Made by a program: the position numbers and the translations under genes. A stretch of 64,000 nt of DNA from Brachionus rotundiformis (Eukaryota > Rotifera > Eurotatoria > Ploima > Brachionidae): positions 630,107 to 694,106 of the forward strand of contig JAESIW010000200.1 of assembly GCA_016802295.1 (NCBI GenBank), written 5' to 3'. Under the pieces are notes generated by a model. The model searched no databases. It was not told the origin of the DNA and saw only the letters and a program-made list of their open reading frames with translations. Position 1 is the stretch's first letter, and each line of letters opens with the position of its first letter. Below are positions 11,661-23,490 of this stretch, piece after piece.

Positions 11661-13715
11661 TATTCAGAATATTATAAACTGGTGCAGATTTATATTCAAA
11701 ATTATTTTTAACAAATAAGCTCTAGTCAAATTTTTTTTGTCTAAGGTTTCCCTACTGGTAAAAAATGCTTAAATAAATAAACTTTATTTTTGGATAATTT
11801 GAATCGTTTAATTTAAATGAATTTTGGTTTAATTTTTACAAGAATTTAAAGTTCTTAAAGACGCTTATTCTCAACTATCTAATTTACGTTATCTTATCTA
11901 AACTGATTTTATTTATTAAATTTTAATTAATTATTCTTTTGATAAAAAAACAGAATTACATTTTTTTAAGAACGAGAAAAATGTGTTTGTAAGCTAAAGA
12001 AAATTTTTTAATTATATTAGAATTTATTATTTAAATTATTATAAATTTTTGTTTATTTTAGAAAATTTTCTACCTAAAATAATTTATTTACGAACAAATG
12101 CTTAAAATATATTTCATTTTTATTTTTAACAGCATTAATATTGAAAAAGGCTAATAATTGTGAAATAAGATTAATAAAAAAATTGATAAAATTCCTTGAT
12201 TAAAAATCCACTTTTTGAAAAATTTCTTAAAGTTAAAATTTTTTGTCCAGTCTTTGTCAATAATTTGATTAATTAGATTGTCTTAATGTCTTTTACTTTT
12301 AATTAAAGAAGGTCGAGTAATTAAGATATATGTAGAAAGCTACAAATTTTAAAATCACGAAAATCTCTAAAATATAAAAGCGATATTTAATTAAAACACA
12401 AAATGTTTAGAAAAGCTTAATTAATGATAAAAATTAATTAAATAAGAATTAATAAATACAAGTCTTTAATTATGCAGTATTGCACAACAATTTTAATGAG
12501 AAAATGAGTCAAAATTAATGGGTAAAAAAATGAGTATGAGCAAAAAACTAAATAATTCTTTGGAAACGATGGTATCAACATTCTCCTTGTTGATCTTGAT
12601 GTATAATTAGATAAAAAACAGCTTTTGAATCAGGTTTTATAGAAATTTGCCATATGATCTGAAAAGTAAAGAACAAGTGGTTGTACCAACATCAGAGCGT
12701 ATATTTGGCAAAGCAACATTTAGCTTAAATATGACTTTCAAAGTTTATTCGAAATTTTTCATAGAACAATTCTATCAAAACTGGAGCATTGTTTTTTTTA
12801 AAAATTTTTTATATGACAAAATTTAGATCAAATGATAGCTAATTTTATTTTTGTAATATTTCTTTGGGTTCTGTAGTCTAAAAAACACAGAACCCCTAAC
12901 TTAAATAAAAATGATATTTATAATGTTTTATAATATTTTATAATGGTCGATGATTTTCAAATGGGAAAATGGGAAGATAAAAATAATTTTAGAACCAAAA
13001 GATGGATAATTATTAGCCTTTTAAATGATAACAGCTAATCACAACAAAGTTTCTGATTTGATTGGAGTTTTGGGAAAATGCATTTGTACAACAGAGACTA
13101 CTTATGAAGAGTATTCTGTTGCCGAAGAGACAACTAGCTATATAAAACTTAGAGCTAAATTGGGTTCTCAAATGTTAGCCTAATTAAAGGCTCTGCGTTT
13201 GAAAAATTGATTAAAAGTAAACTCTTTTGGTAACAATTCTAATTTTTAAAATTTCCCAAGGCTTAGTATTATTTGTGTATAAAATTTTTAATAATATTGT
13301 TATAAGTTTCTTTACCAAATTTTTAAACTTACCATAATCAAGATTTATTTTTAACTTTTAATAAAAAAGGAAAATATATTTACAGTAAAGCGAAATTTTT
13401 TTCGCTAATTTTCTATAAGAGCCAAAAAAGACTGTTTTTAAATAAAATTTTTTAAAAATTATTTTCTACTTTTCAAAACATAAAAAAAAATAGCTGAATT
13501 TAAACCAAAATTTTCGTTCTTTTTCGTCCACTAAAGAAAGAGATTAAAAATTTTTTTAATATCATTTCTGACCATTTAAATCGACCCCAGAGAAATTTTA
13601 AATCTGAATAAGGCATCGACACGTAGCATAACTCCTAATCTTCCGGAACTAGACCCAAATGAAATGATCTGAAATGAAAGGTAAAATAGCCGAGAAAAGA
13701 GGATGAAGTAGTCAA
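11661..13715. other. Intergenic stretch with possible decayed coding debris
   Basis: AT-rich. Between about 12500 and 13200 the composition is slightly more coding-like but every frame is broken and I recognise no family. Another slightly GC-richer patch (13610-13715) directly abuts the left TIR of the transposon that follows. Confidence 0.4.
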
Positions 13716-13859
13716 CGGGCCCTTATCACCTTGACCGACTTTTGACTAAAAATGTCCTCGAAGTTTTGAATATTACTAATTTTAGATATACACCTTTTCT
13801 GATGCCAAATTTAATGCTGATTAAAATGAGCCATAGATCATTTCTCTATTATGTTCCGT
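13716..13859 (+). repeat. Left terminal inverted repeat, 144 bp
   Basis: Reverse complement of 14972-15115 by direct comparison; near-perfect and gap-free. Confidence 0.88.
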
Positions 13860-14136
13860 TCGGAAAAAATCTTTAAAAAACCGCTTAAAAATGACCACTT
13901 GGTAAAACTCTTAAAAATTGCTGTTTTTTGCTTCTTTTTATATTCTTTTTAAAATATATAGGACTAAGTGGTGGTACTTTGGATTTTTGAAATTAAATTA
14001 ACTAAATTATGCTTTTGTCTTGAAATTTTTTAAATTTAAAATTTTGAATTTTGAACTAATTTAAACCTTTTAATTACATTATTTTCTATCAATTATTAAA
14101 AAAAAATTATCAATATATATTTCAAATTGCTAAAGT

Positions 14137-14995
14137 ATGTTTACGCGAACTCGCTATCCAAAAATTTCAAGCTGGAAAATCGACATCGGAAATTTATGAA
14201 ATTATCGGCCGCGGCTCAAGTTTAAGGACAATTCGAAGATGGATAAAGGATTAAAAAGACTATTGTAAACTTCATAATACGAAAAAACCAGGAAGACCTC
14301 GTTCTGCTGTTACCAGTTCAAATAAAAAGAAAGTAGAACGTTTACTGAAAGATTTTACAACACGAAAAGTCAGTAAAAAGTTGAATATTTCGGTCGGTTC
14401 GGTAGTTACTATTCGTAAAGAATTAAAACTCAAAGTAATTGTCTTAGTAATCATAATTTTATCAAAAAAATTTAATTTTCAATTTAAAGGCTTATAAAAA
14501 GAGGAAAATTCCATTATTAACTGAGTAACATATTAAAAAAAGGCTCAGTTTTACCCAATATTGGCGTAAAGCTCGTTCAACTGAATTCAAAAATCTGCCA
14601 ATTATGTTTTCGGACGAAAAGATATTTATTGTTGATGGTGGATTAAACAAACAGAATCAAAGAGTTTATGCGATTTCTCGAGATGAGGCTGACAAAAATG
14701 GAGGTTCTTTTAAATTATTAATCAAATTAATTGATTTAATTTTTTATATATTTTTATTTTTAAGGACTCTATGGTGTATCAAAAAAACCCTCTGTCTGTA
14801 ATGGTTTGGATCGGTTTGACTGGACATGGAGCGACAAGCGCCTATTTTGTTGAACAAGGTGAGATTTTATTAATTACTTTATATTTTGAATTTAGTAAAT
14901 GGCTATAATATTTTTTATAAAAAGAAGATACAATTGATTCAAAATATTATCAGAGGAGAATTTTACCGTTTACGGAACATAATAGAGAAATGATC
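14137..14995 (+). pseudogene. Decayed IS630/Tc1-mariner-like transposase
   Basis: An N-terminal helix-turn-helix region (LRELAIQKFQAGKSTSEI, later KKPGRPRSAV) runs from about 14137 to 14440 and has one in-frame TAA. After a GT-AG intron-like gap (about 14433-14487) comes a segment with a second in-frame stop, then FSDEKIFIVDGG and NKQNQRVYA. The first of these holds a catalytic-type Asp; both motifs are typical of IS630/Tc1/mariner DDE transposases. After another gap follow LSVMVWIGLTGHG and YFVEQG, then ILPFTEHN, where the right TIR begins. The region holding the last acidic catalytic residue is gone. With two stops and a missing C-terminus this cannot make an active enzyme. Confidence 0.8.
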
Positions 14996-15115
14996 TATGG
15001 CTCATTTTAATCAGCATTAAATTTGGCATCAGAAAAGGTGTATATCTAAAATTAGTAATATTCAAAACTTCGAGGACATTTTTAGTCAAAAGTCGGTCAA
15101 GGTGATAAGGGCCCG
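14972..15115 (-). repeat. Right terminal inverted repeat, 144 bp
   Basis: Reverse complement of 13716-13859; it overlaps the last codons of the truncated transposase. Confidence 0.88.
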
Positions 15116-15670
15116 TTTCCGTAAAAATAGAGGTGGAAGGCTAATAACACCAATATCTTTAACAAGAAAGGTGTTAGTTTATAAGTATAAAATTTCAGCA
15201 ATTTTGGCTGACTGGAACATATTTTTTTTCCAGAAAACAAAAACGGTCTTTTATTATTGAACACCCGTTAGTATGGGGTTAAAAATAATTATAAAAAAAA
15301 TTATTAAATTTTTAAATACTAAAGAAATCGAATCAGGAACGAAATCGAATATAGATAAAAATAGTTAAAGTTAAAAAAATAGATAATTTTAATTCTAATT
15401 AAACAATTTCTTTTGCTTTACATATAATTTTTAAAATTTAGGTCAAATTTTATTTAATTATTTTTTAAATACTTTTATAATAAATATAAAAAATTAATGC
15501 TCTACAAAATTGACAAAAAAACTAATTTCTATCTTTTTCTATCTCTTTTGATATGTTTTATTTAAAAACAAGGAGTATTTAAGACTTATCAATGCTACCA
15601 ATTTTTTAAGCCGTCGTTAAGTCTTTAAACGCGAAAAATCAAGGAAATTTTATACACTTGTCAGTTGGTC
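15116..15670. other. Short AT-rich spacer
   Basis: No gene or repeat supported between the mariner-like element and the integrase fragment. Confidence 0.4.
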
Positions 15671-15955
15671 ATGGCGGCAAAAGAAAAGCAAAAAAGCGTG
15701 TAATGAAAAAGTTGTCAACATAAAAGGGCCAAAATTGGGAGCAAAAATGTTGTTGTCAAGGCGATTGTGTCTATTGGGTTCATTAATCGAGGTCAATTAG
15801 ATCTAGTTGATTTTCGATCACTGCCCGACGAAATGCGGAAGTGGATTAATTACCCTGGAAGTTTTTTGTTCATAAATTCTTATCAACAAAATTTTTATAT
15901 TCCTTCAACTCAATTTATGTATTTGTTATCTAAATTTTCGAATATTTCTTTTTAA
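15671..15955 (+). pseudogene. Decayed KRBA2-like integrase-core fragment
   Basis: One frame starts at ATG 15671 and reads through two adjacent stops into VVVKAIVSIGFINRGQLDLV, DFRSLPDEMRKWINY and PGSF. The spacing of QLDLVDF, S-PD and KWI-Y matches the start of the DDE integrase core of KRBA2/Ginger-like transposon integrases as I remember the family; I could not search. The zinc-binding N-terminus and the rest of the core are not visible. It lies 110 bp outside the gypsy LTR and may be the remnant of the element that the gypsy copy jumped into. Confidence 0.5.
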
Positions 15956-16065
15956 TATCTAAGTATAAAAAAATTTATAATTATTTTTAAAAATAAATGT
16001 TTAACCACCCAGTTCTCTCTCAATTAAAAACCTCAAACAAAGTCTCAACGACGAGACCATGGTAT

Positions 16066-16228
16066 TTTAATAGCGTGCGCTACTAAATAAAAGAGAGAGA
16101 GGGAAAAAACAAAACAAAATAAAACTTTCTTCTCTAACTCTCTTTTATTTTTCAAAAATATAAAAAACAATTATATATATACCCAGCAAGGCCCCAGAAG
16201 ACCGGGGTCCGCTGGAGGGGGTGTTACA
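16066..16228 (-). repeat. 3' LTR of the gypsy element (163 bp)
   Basis: It shares sequence with 21875-22043, from tttaatagcgtgcgctact at one end to gggggtgttaca at the other. It differs only by small indels in the GA-rich and A-rich runs, so insertion was relatively recent. LTRs this short are at the low end for gypsy elements. Confidence 0.88.
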
Positions 16229-16332
16229 TTACTCCCTCGCCGTGGGAGAACGGCTCCCGACGTTCGGGGAGTAAAAAGTGAAAATAACAAAAAAAGAAAA
16301 ATAATAAAACAACAAAAATAAAAAATAAAAAT

Positions 16333-16890
16333 CTATTCATGAGGTCTCTCTGTGAGTTTGTTTGGGAGTCCCTTTGGGTCACGGACTCTTGACATTGTTG
16401 CCGAGAGACCTAGGCCTCTACCTCGCCCAATTACCGCTCCGAGCAAGGTATCCAAGCGGACACTGATTTGGGAGTCGGGGTATAAACGGATTCCCCGACT
16501 TGATGTGGAGACGGATGTCTTCACCGATCCGGTAGCCAGATCCGTTTCACTGGTTATGTTTTCCTTGGGGTCGGATTCTTCTGACCAGTTCGGTTCCGTG
16601 GGTTTGGGGGAGTAGTTGAGTGGTATCCAGCAGGTGATGTAATTTTCCGGACCGCACACCATGAGCTGCCCATCGAAGGGGGTGGTCCGTATCATCTGCA
16701 AGAGCCATTTGTTTTCCTGGATCTTGTTCATGGTTAGGAACAGCAGTGGGACGGGCCGCCTGTCAACGATGCGGCACCTTAGCAGCCCACCACGCTCACG
16801 ACCTCCATTTTCCCATACCCATTCTTCCACCGCGCTGCGGGTGACGTTGCGCATTGTAGGTCTGGGTTCTGCTCGGACCTCTGACGGCAC
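16333..16890 (-). CDS. Extra ORF overlapping the end of pol (possible ORF3)
   Basis: An open frame of up to 185 codons lies on the same strand as pol but in another frame. It overlaps the pol C-terminus by 112 nt and runs almost to the 3' LTR. Its N-terminal part is Arg-rich. The middle contains QLMVCGPENYITCWIP, and the C-terminal part is Ser/Thr- and Arg-rich. I recognise no domain, signal peptide or transmembrane segment, so there is no reason to call it an envelope. It may be a translational-frameshift extension of pol, an accessory ORF, or a chance frame in GC-richer DNA. Confidence 0.35.
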   Translation of the reverse strand: MPSEVRAEPRPTMRNVTRSAVEEWVWENGGRERGGLLRCRIVDRRPVPLLFLTMNKIQENKWLLQMIRTTPFDGQLMVCGPENYITCWIPLNYSPKPTEPNWSEESDPKENITSETDLATGSVKTSVSTSSRGIRLYPDSQISVRLDTLLGAVIGRGRGLGLSATMSRVRDPKGLPNKLTERPHE

Positions 16891-19800
16891 TTGCTGTTCA
16901 GAGCAGAGTTGCTGTTGTTAGGTTCAAAAACTGAGGTATCGGTATCCTGTGACTCAGGAAAAACCAGTGGCTGACTGTCGTCCAGATCTAAGAAATTCTG
17001 ATCCATCCAATAGCTGTTATGGTCTCTTTCAGCAGTGCAGCTCAGTTCATCGTTTGCTTCGGTAACGGGACTCACCGTTGCTGGCGTCAACGCGACCGTC
17101 GTTTCGCATGGGGAGTTCATTGATTCTTCGATGACTGTTTTATAGCAGGTGTTACAAGGTGGTTTAAAACACTTCTTTAACCTATTAGCATGGACTAACT
17201 GTTTTTTCTGGGTAGCGTCGTCCCTGATTAGGTAGTTATTCTCACTTAGGACTTCGACCACGGTAAAAGGCCCTTTCCATTTGTGGCTCAGTTTCTTCGA
17301 CACACCCTTCTTCTTTGCCTGTTTTAGCAAGTAAACCCGGTCTCCCACGGAGTAGCTAAAAGGTCTAACATTTCGGTCAGCATAGAATTTGAATTTATTC
17401 ACTTTGACATCGGCATTTTGGGCTACAGTCTCATAACATCTGAGCAGATCGGCTCGGACTTTGGTGGCATACGTCAGAATATCTAAATGCAACTCCAGGT
17501 CGGGGTCAGGAAACAACAGATCCACTGGTAACTTTGGTTTCCGCCCATAGATGACTTCGAACGGCGTTAAGCCCGTCGTATTGTGCACGGCCGTGTTATA
17601 TGCAAACGCTAACTTGGGTAGGTATTTGTCCCAATCTCTTTGTGAGTCGGCTACATAACACGCCAACATCTGCTCCAACGTTCTATTGAATCTCTCGGTT
17701 TCCCCATCACATTGAGGATGATACGCCGAGGTGCGAAGTCTTTGGATATCTAATAACTCATACAGCTGATTCATCAGTTCCGATTGGAAATTGGTTCCTC
17801 TGTCCGACAACGCGGCTTCTGGTACACCATGCCGGCAGATAAATTGTATCAAACTATCCGCAACTTCTTCCGCTGTTTGCGACTTTAGCGAAAATAACTC
17901 CACTTATTTCGAAAAATGGCAGACAATCACCAGGATGTAAAGGAAGTCTCTATCGGTTCTTGGTAAGGGACCTAAAATGTCCCAAGTTATTAAACGGAAC
18001 GGTCTACTGGATCTAATCGGAACTATGGGCTGCTTCGTATAACTTTTTGGAGCCTTGACTAATGCGCATTGATCGCATTGCTGAATATACTCTGCTACAT
18101 CCTTTAGGTATTTGGGCCAGTAGAACCTGTGTTTTATTCTGTCCGTGGTTTTATCAACTCCGAGGTGTCCACTGAAAGGATCGTCATGAATTTTCTTGAG
18201 GACTTCCGTTCGATCCTTTAAAGGAACCACATATTGATAAAGTACCCCGGATTCTTCTTGGTCATAACGCCGATAAACGTTTTTTCCGAAAATTCTAAAA
18301 CGCTTAAATTGGCACCAGTAGATATATAGTTCTGAATTTGATTGGTCACATTTTTCTGGTCTCACCCCTTTTTTTATCCAACTGTGCAGCTCTGCTATTG
18401 CATCATCCTCGAGCTGATCTTCATTGAAATCGGTTTGTTGGAAAACCAACTTATTAATATCTTTAGTGCTCTCCTCCTCCACGTCGGTTTCTTCTTCCAA
18501 CAGCCATCTAGACAGCGCATCCGCGTTACCGTTCTCATGACCTTTGCGATATTCGATATCCAAATCGTACATCCGCAGTTCGATTAACCACCTTGTTAAC
18601 CTCGGCGCAGGGTCCTTAAGGTTCTTTAACCAGACTAAAGGCTTATGGTCGGTCACAATGGTAAATTTTCTGCCATAGAGGTAATGTTTGAAATGCTCGA
18701 TGGCTTACACGATTGCTAACAGTTCCCGCTCAGCAGCCGAGTACTTTCTTTGCGGCTTCGAGAATCTTTTGCTCCAGTAAGCGACAGGTCTCCACGATCC
18801 TTTGTATTTTTGACTTAAAACAGCCCCTGCACTGTGTTCGCTTGCATCAGTTTCCAGTCTAAAATCTTCTCCGAAGTCTGGAAGTATTAGAACACCCTTT
18901 TTACCGTCATCCGGTGTTGTTAGATAGGTTCGGATCTCATCAAAACTGAACTGTCTCTTATCGTTCCACTCAAAATTTTTACTTTTTTCAGTTGCCTCGT
19001 GCAGTGGTCCTGCTATTTCAGCAAAACCTTTAACAAAACGTCGATAGTGGTTCGCCAGTCCTAGAAAACTTTGCAATTGTTTTACTGTTTTTGGTCTTTC
19101 GTATCTGAACAAAACTTCTATTTTACTGGGTGAAGGCTTTACAGTGCCATTATAGATGACATGCCCAAGATATTCAATGGATGAAACAAACCAGTCGCAC
19201 TTCTCCCAATTAATTTTTAAAACTGCAGCTCGGATCCGCTCAAGTACGGTCCGTACATGGATGTAATGCTCCTCCAACGTCTTAGAGAAAATAATGATGT
19301 CATCCAAATAGACGAAGCAAAAAACATTCAAGATTCCCTTAAGTGATTTTTCCATGGTCCGTTGAAAAGTCGCGGGTGCGTTTGTTAGACCGAACGACAT
19401 GACGTTGAACTCGAACAAACCGAATTCGGTGATGAATGCCGTTTTTGGTTTGTCCTCTTCTTTGATTCAAATCTGGTGATATCCCGAAGTTAAATCTAAT
19501 TTTGAAAATTTAGTCGCTCCGTTCAGCAGTGCTATTAACGTTTCAATTTTTGGTAGTGGGTAGCTATCCTTTATGGTAACCTCATTTAGTTTACGATAAT
19601 CGATACACAATCGAATTTTTCCATTACTCTTCTTAATTAACACTATGGGGGAGGCCCAGGGAGAGTCGCTTTCTCGAATCAGATCTGCCGTCAACATGTC
19701 ATCGATTTGCTTCTTGACTTCATCACGCAGTGAAAAAGGAATCCTTCTTGCTGGCTGTCTAATGGGTTTATTGTTAATTAATTCTATACCATGTTCGCAA

Positions 19801-21833
19801 ATGTTAGTTTGGGTTATCGAATACAGATCTTTTCCTATAATATCGGAGAACTCGTCTTCAATTATTAACTTGTACGTAGCAATATTTACGGTCCCGATGT
19901 TCGCCGGTTCTTCCCCCGTTTCGGTTTGTACATTTGTAAGGTTGCAAGTTCTGATTGCGTTTTTCTTGGACAGTGCTGACCTGATACATTCCAGATAGTC
20001 TTTTATGTCCGCTAGCTTGAATGCTAAGTCTAACCCGAGAAGGCAGTCGTTTATCAGTTCGTCCACTACAATTATTTCCACTTCACTCTCATAACCTATC
20101 AATTTTACAATACACTTTCCTTTTCCTATTACTTTGACAGGGCCTCCAACACAAGTCTCCAAAGTCTCTTCTAACGGCAATAGAGCGGCATCCGACGTCT
20201 TGCACTGATCCCAGATTCGCTTCGCTACTATTGTACTAACTGTCCCCGTGTCCAGCAAAAAATTCACGGTTGTGTTGTTCATTTCCAAAGTTCCTACGAT
20301 ACTTTTGTCAAACATTATTTGGTTGATTACTTGATTTGTCAGGCTCTGCTCGGCTCGATTTTTATTACCCGGCGTTGACAATTTCATTTGATTTCTTCTT
20401 GAATAACAATCTGCTATTACATGACCTGGTTTTCCACAGTGTAGGCATAATTTCCCATTACCTTGTGAGGTTGATGGTTCAAATTTCTCTCGTATTTTAG
20501 GAGTCGATTCACTCATTTGATTCTTCCTCTCACTTTCTGGATTGTTATACTGGTCAATTTGGTCTGACCAACTGATATGCTTGTGGGCCTCTGGGTGACC
20601 ATTTTCTTTGTCGCTCATTTTTTCCGAGCATATACGATTAGGTTGGTTTCTGTTTAAAATTTGAAGCCTGGCATATGTTTGCACCACTAAATCATACGCT
20701 TCAGAGCAAGTTTGTGGATTCGACACATCGACTCTCCAAAATACTGCTTTTTCGCTCAAGCCAGTGATAAATCTTTCTTTCACCAAATAATCGTAGCGGC
20801 TCTGCTCAAAACTACCCGCATACACGAAAGCATTTCGTGCCAAGATCCATAAGTTAGTATAGAAATCTCGGAAATCTTCACCAGGTAGCTGCTTTCGATT
20901 ATAGAATTCGGCTACCGCATCTGTTTGGGAAGCAGGTTGTTTTCCAAACATTTTGACCATCAATTTTTCTAGTTCGAACATATCCACAGGTCCTTTAGGA
21001 ACCCTGTATTCGAACCTACTCAGACAATCGTCGTCTAAAAAGGTTGCAACACAATTCCGCAGATCAGCTTCGTAAATCCTGTTGTTTTCAACGAATAATT
21101 TGAATCTATTCCACCACGTGCGAATATCTTGCTTCAGTGTAAAAATTGTTGGCTTAAACGACCATTCTTTAGACGGCACCGGTTCATTTGTTGTTTGAAC
21201 CGCGATTGTTTTTCGTTCTTCTTTTTTTGTGTATTCGTTTTCACCATTTTCTGACCCTTTGCGCATGTCCGACAATTCGGAGTTTTTATATGGGTTAATT
21301 GGCGTGTCTAAATTGACATCTTTCCTTCTATAACTAGGGAGAAACATATTCTCCTCTATTGTTCCATCAAGCTTCGAATCCTGCCAAGACTCTCTGAAAG
21401 GATTTGTTTCGTGCCATTTGTACATAACTGCATCATCCTTGAAAAAACTCTGTTGTGGTTTGATCGGTTCTAACAAAGATTTTCCCCCGTGCTGTTCCGG
21501 TTCAGAACTGCTGTACAGATTTCGACCTGTTTTAGGAATAGAACGTCCCCGACTATTCCCACTGAATCCTATTTGATCGTCAGTTCGCCATTTATCTCTC
21601 GGTTCGGTTTTGATCACTGACTTTTCCAAATAATCTTTGCGAACTTTTTCCGGAGTCCCGTTGAACAACTCGTTTGTGTTGGCTAACTGAGGACCCTCAT
21701 TTGAATTTTTATTCTGACCAGTCCAGAGGTTTATAACAATTTTAAAAGCACTAGCTACAACAATCATAGTTAACGCCAGCACAGCTATGCTAAAACACAG
21801 CTGTACAAACAAAAACACGTGCTCATCAAGCAT
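16779..21833 (-). pseudogene. Gypsy gag-pol polyprotein with three in-frame stops
   Basis: One frame runs from ATG 21833 to TGA at 16779-16781 and is broken only by three point-mutation-like stops: TGA near 19467, TAA near 18705 and TAA near 17904. Frame is kept on both sides of each, so there are no frameshifts. In order: an unusual hydrophobic helix at residues about 6-33, a capsid-like region, a zinc knuckle (CLHCGKPGHVIADC, about residue 463), an aspartic protease with FLLDTG (about residue 525), reverse transcriptase with YLDD (about 19300), RNase H with ETDAS (about 18850), the HHCC zinc finger (about 18160-18060), and an integrase core whose D, D, E are visible near 17967, 17800 and 17690. 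A Ser/Thr-rich tail follows. The hydrophobic N-terminus is atypical for gag. Confidence 0.9.
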
Positions 21834-21861
21834 CGCGTATTTTTCTTTTTTATAAGCTTAA

Positions 21862-21873
21862 CCGCTGCCACCA
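21862..21873 (-). other. Primer-binding site of the gypsy element
   Basis: On the minus strand TGGTGGCAGCGG follows the end of the 5' LTR after one base. TGG directly inside the LTR is the expected complement of a tRNA CCA end. The tRNA species was not identified. Confidence 0.65.
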
Positions 21874-21874
21874 A

Positions 21875-22043
21875 TTTAATAGCGTGCGCTACTAAATAAA
21901 AAGAGAGAGAGGGAAAAAACAAAACAAAATAAAACTTTCTTCTCTAACTCTTTATTTTTTTTTCTTTCAAAAATATAAAAAACAATTATATATATACCCA
22001 GCAAGGCCCCAGAAGACCGGGGTCCGCTGGAGGGGGTGTTACA
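21875..22043 (-). repeat. 5' LTR of the gypsy element (169 bp)
   Basis: Partner of 16066-16228, with near-identical ends and slightly longer A- and T-runs. The gag start codon lies only 42 nt further in, so the leader between LTR and gag is very short. Confidence 0.88.
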
Positions 22044-22101
22044 ATACCAATTGTTTATGCGCTTTTTAAAACGATGCGTGTATCGAAATTATGGTTTTCA
22101 G

Positions 22102-23198
22102 GGAGCAATCAAACATTCAGAAAGCATCCAAAGCAATCATAAAATACTTAGGAACCATTCGGCATGTACCATTATGTGACATTGATGACTATGAAAAGTT
22201 TGATGAGGTTGGTTCACTTAATTTTTTCATTCTTTTTAACTCATAAAATCTTTTAGATGGAAGTGGGGCAGTCAGTCAAATATAACATCGTATTAGGCAA
22301 AAAAAATTATTCGCTTTTGGCCGAGTTGAGGTCGAAAGAAATTTTCAATTCAGTTCCGGGAGAAATATTTCGCGAGCTGGAATTATCAAGAACGCTTGAT
22401 GAAACTGTCTCACTCGAAATTGAGTTTGAAAAAGAAGAAACGACTCAAATTGTAGAAGAAACCCAAATTGAGATTAGCGCTGCCCGAAGCAATGTGAAGT
22501 CCTCAATTCACGTAACACCAATTGAAGACAAGTCTCCACCAATTCCTTTATCCAAATCGTTCGATGGATTATCGCTAACAGAAACAACTGCCTGGACTAA
22601 AGCGAAAAACGTCGAAAACATCGACAGATATTTTAAAATTTTTTCTGAGAAACTCTTAGAAATTAAAAACAAGGTAAAATTAACTTTTATAATAAAATTA
22701 ATTTACATATAATTTTAAGGAATCGCTTGAGATCTGTAAAAGACTGGACACTATAATAGAAAATCAGAAAAGTTCAATAGCAGCCACAAACACTTTAAAA
22801 TAATACTCTTCAAAATTTAATACCACTTTTGAAAGAAGTAAAATTTTGTTTTTATCTTTTAAAAATCTTATTATCAATATCTTTTTATAGAAGACAAATA
22901 TTAATAACACATCTGTGTTTTCAACTTCTGAGGTCGAACCTTCAACAAATGAACCTTCAACTTCAAGGCAAAGCGTCGAAACAATCGTGAAAAAAAATGA
23001 TGTCCAGTTAAAAAAGGTAATTTAATCGATAATTAAAAATAAACAATAATTATTCAAAAAATTAAGGATAACGTCCCTAAAAAATATTTCAAAAATTATC
23101 TAATAAATCAGATAGAAGAAGAAATACCCAAAAAAGATAAAAACCCTGGAATGGATGAGCTTAAGAAACTACATATGGATTCAATTCAGAGGATTTAA
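22102..23198 (+). CDS. Unrecognised multi-exon gene, 5' end lost at the gypsy insertion
   Basis: Exons on the + strand are 22102-22207 (after TTTTCAG), 22257-22673, 22891-23016 and 23067-23198. They join in frame (all phase 0) into about 260 codons ending TAA. An extra exon 22720-22803, also phase 0, carries its own stop and would be an alternative 3' end. Introns are GT-AG and 46-50 nt where consecutive. The protein is hydrophilic, Glu/Lys-rich and probably coiled-coil in the 139-codon exon; I recognise no domain. The first exon starts 58 bp from the LTR, so upstream exons were separated or destroyed by the element. It could be a host gene or the 3' part of the integrase-bearing element at 15.7 kb. 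A further open stretch near 23280-23370 may be another exon. Confidence 0.5.
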
Positions 23199-23490
23199 GG
23201 TAAAAATATTGCAAATTTTTAAAAAAATAAATTTTTTTTGGAAATTTTGACTAAAGGCTTTTTTAAAAAGGTAATTTTGAGAATGAATGCATTCTAAAAA
23301 GAGTCCTAGATTGGAAGAGTATGTGGAATTACGCCGTTAATTCACGTAAAAAGGATCGTTTTAATCAAAAAAAAAATTAAAAAAAAAAACTATTAAATTA
23401 GAATTTTATTATTAAATAAAAAAATTAAACAAAAAAATCTTTTAATTAAATAAAATTTTAAATAGGAAATAATTAATAAAGAAAAATATT

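Larger units (their letters stand above)
13716..15115 (+). mobile_element. Tc1/mariner-superfamily element with 144-bp TIRs
   Basis: The sequence starting cgggcccttatcacc at 13716 returns as its reverse complement ending at 15115. The match runs 144 nt without gaps on each side (13716-13859 and 14972-15115), ending at ttccgt. Between the TIRs lies one decayed transposase gene on the + strand. I see no flanking TA duplication, so the true ends may extend slightly or one flank may be rearranged. The C-terminal third of the transposase is missing, as if the right TIR had joined directly onto it, so this is a non-autonomous derivative. Confidence 0.85.
16066..22043 (-). mobile_element. Gypsy-type (Ty3/Metaviridae) LTR retrotransposon, near full length
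   Basis: Two similar short LTRs (16066-16228 and 21875-22043) enclose one gag-pol reading frame on the minus strand in the order zinc knuckle, protease, reverse transcriptase, RNase H, integrase, which defines a Ty3/gypsy element. The minus-strand LTR begins TGTAACACCC. A primer-binding site lies next to the 5' LTR and a purine-rich stretch next to the 3' LTR. The flanking bases are GGTAT on the left and ATACC on the right: reverse complements, not a direct duplication, so no normal target-site duplication is visible. Three in-frame stops interrupt pol, so this copy is dead without suppression. Confidence 0.92.

Noticed and set aside
16352..16921. Two + strand ORFs at the 3' end of the gypsy element
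   Set aside because: Complement of the end of pol and the overlapping ORF; no start context or domain.
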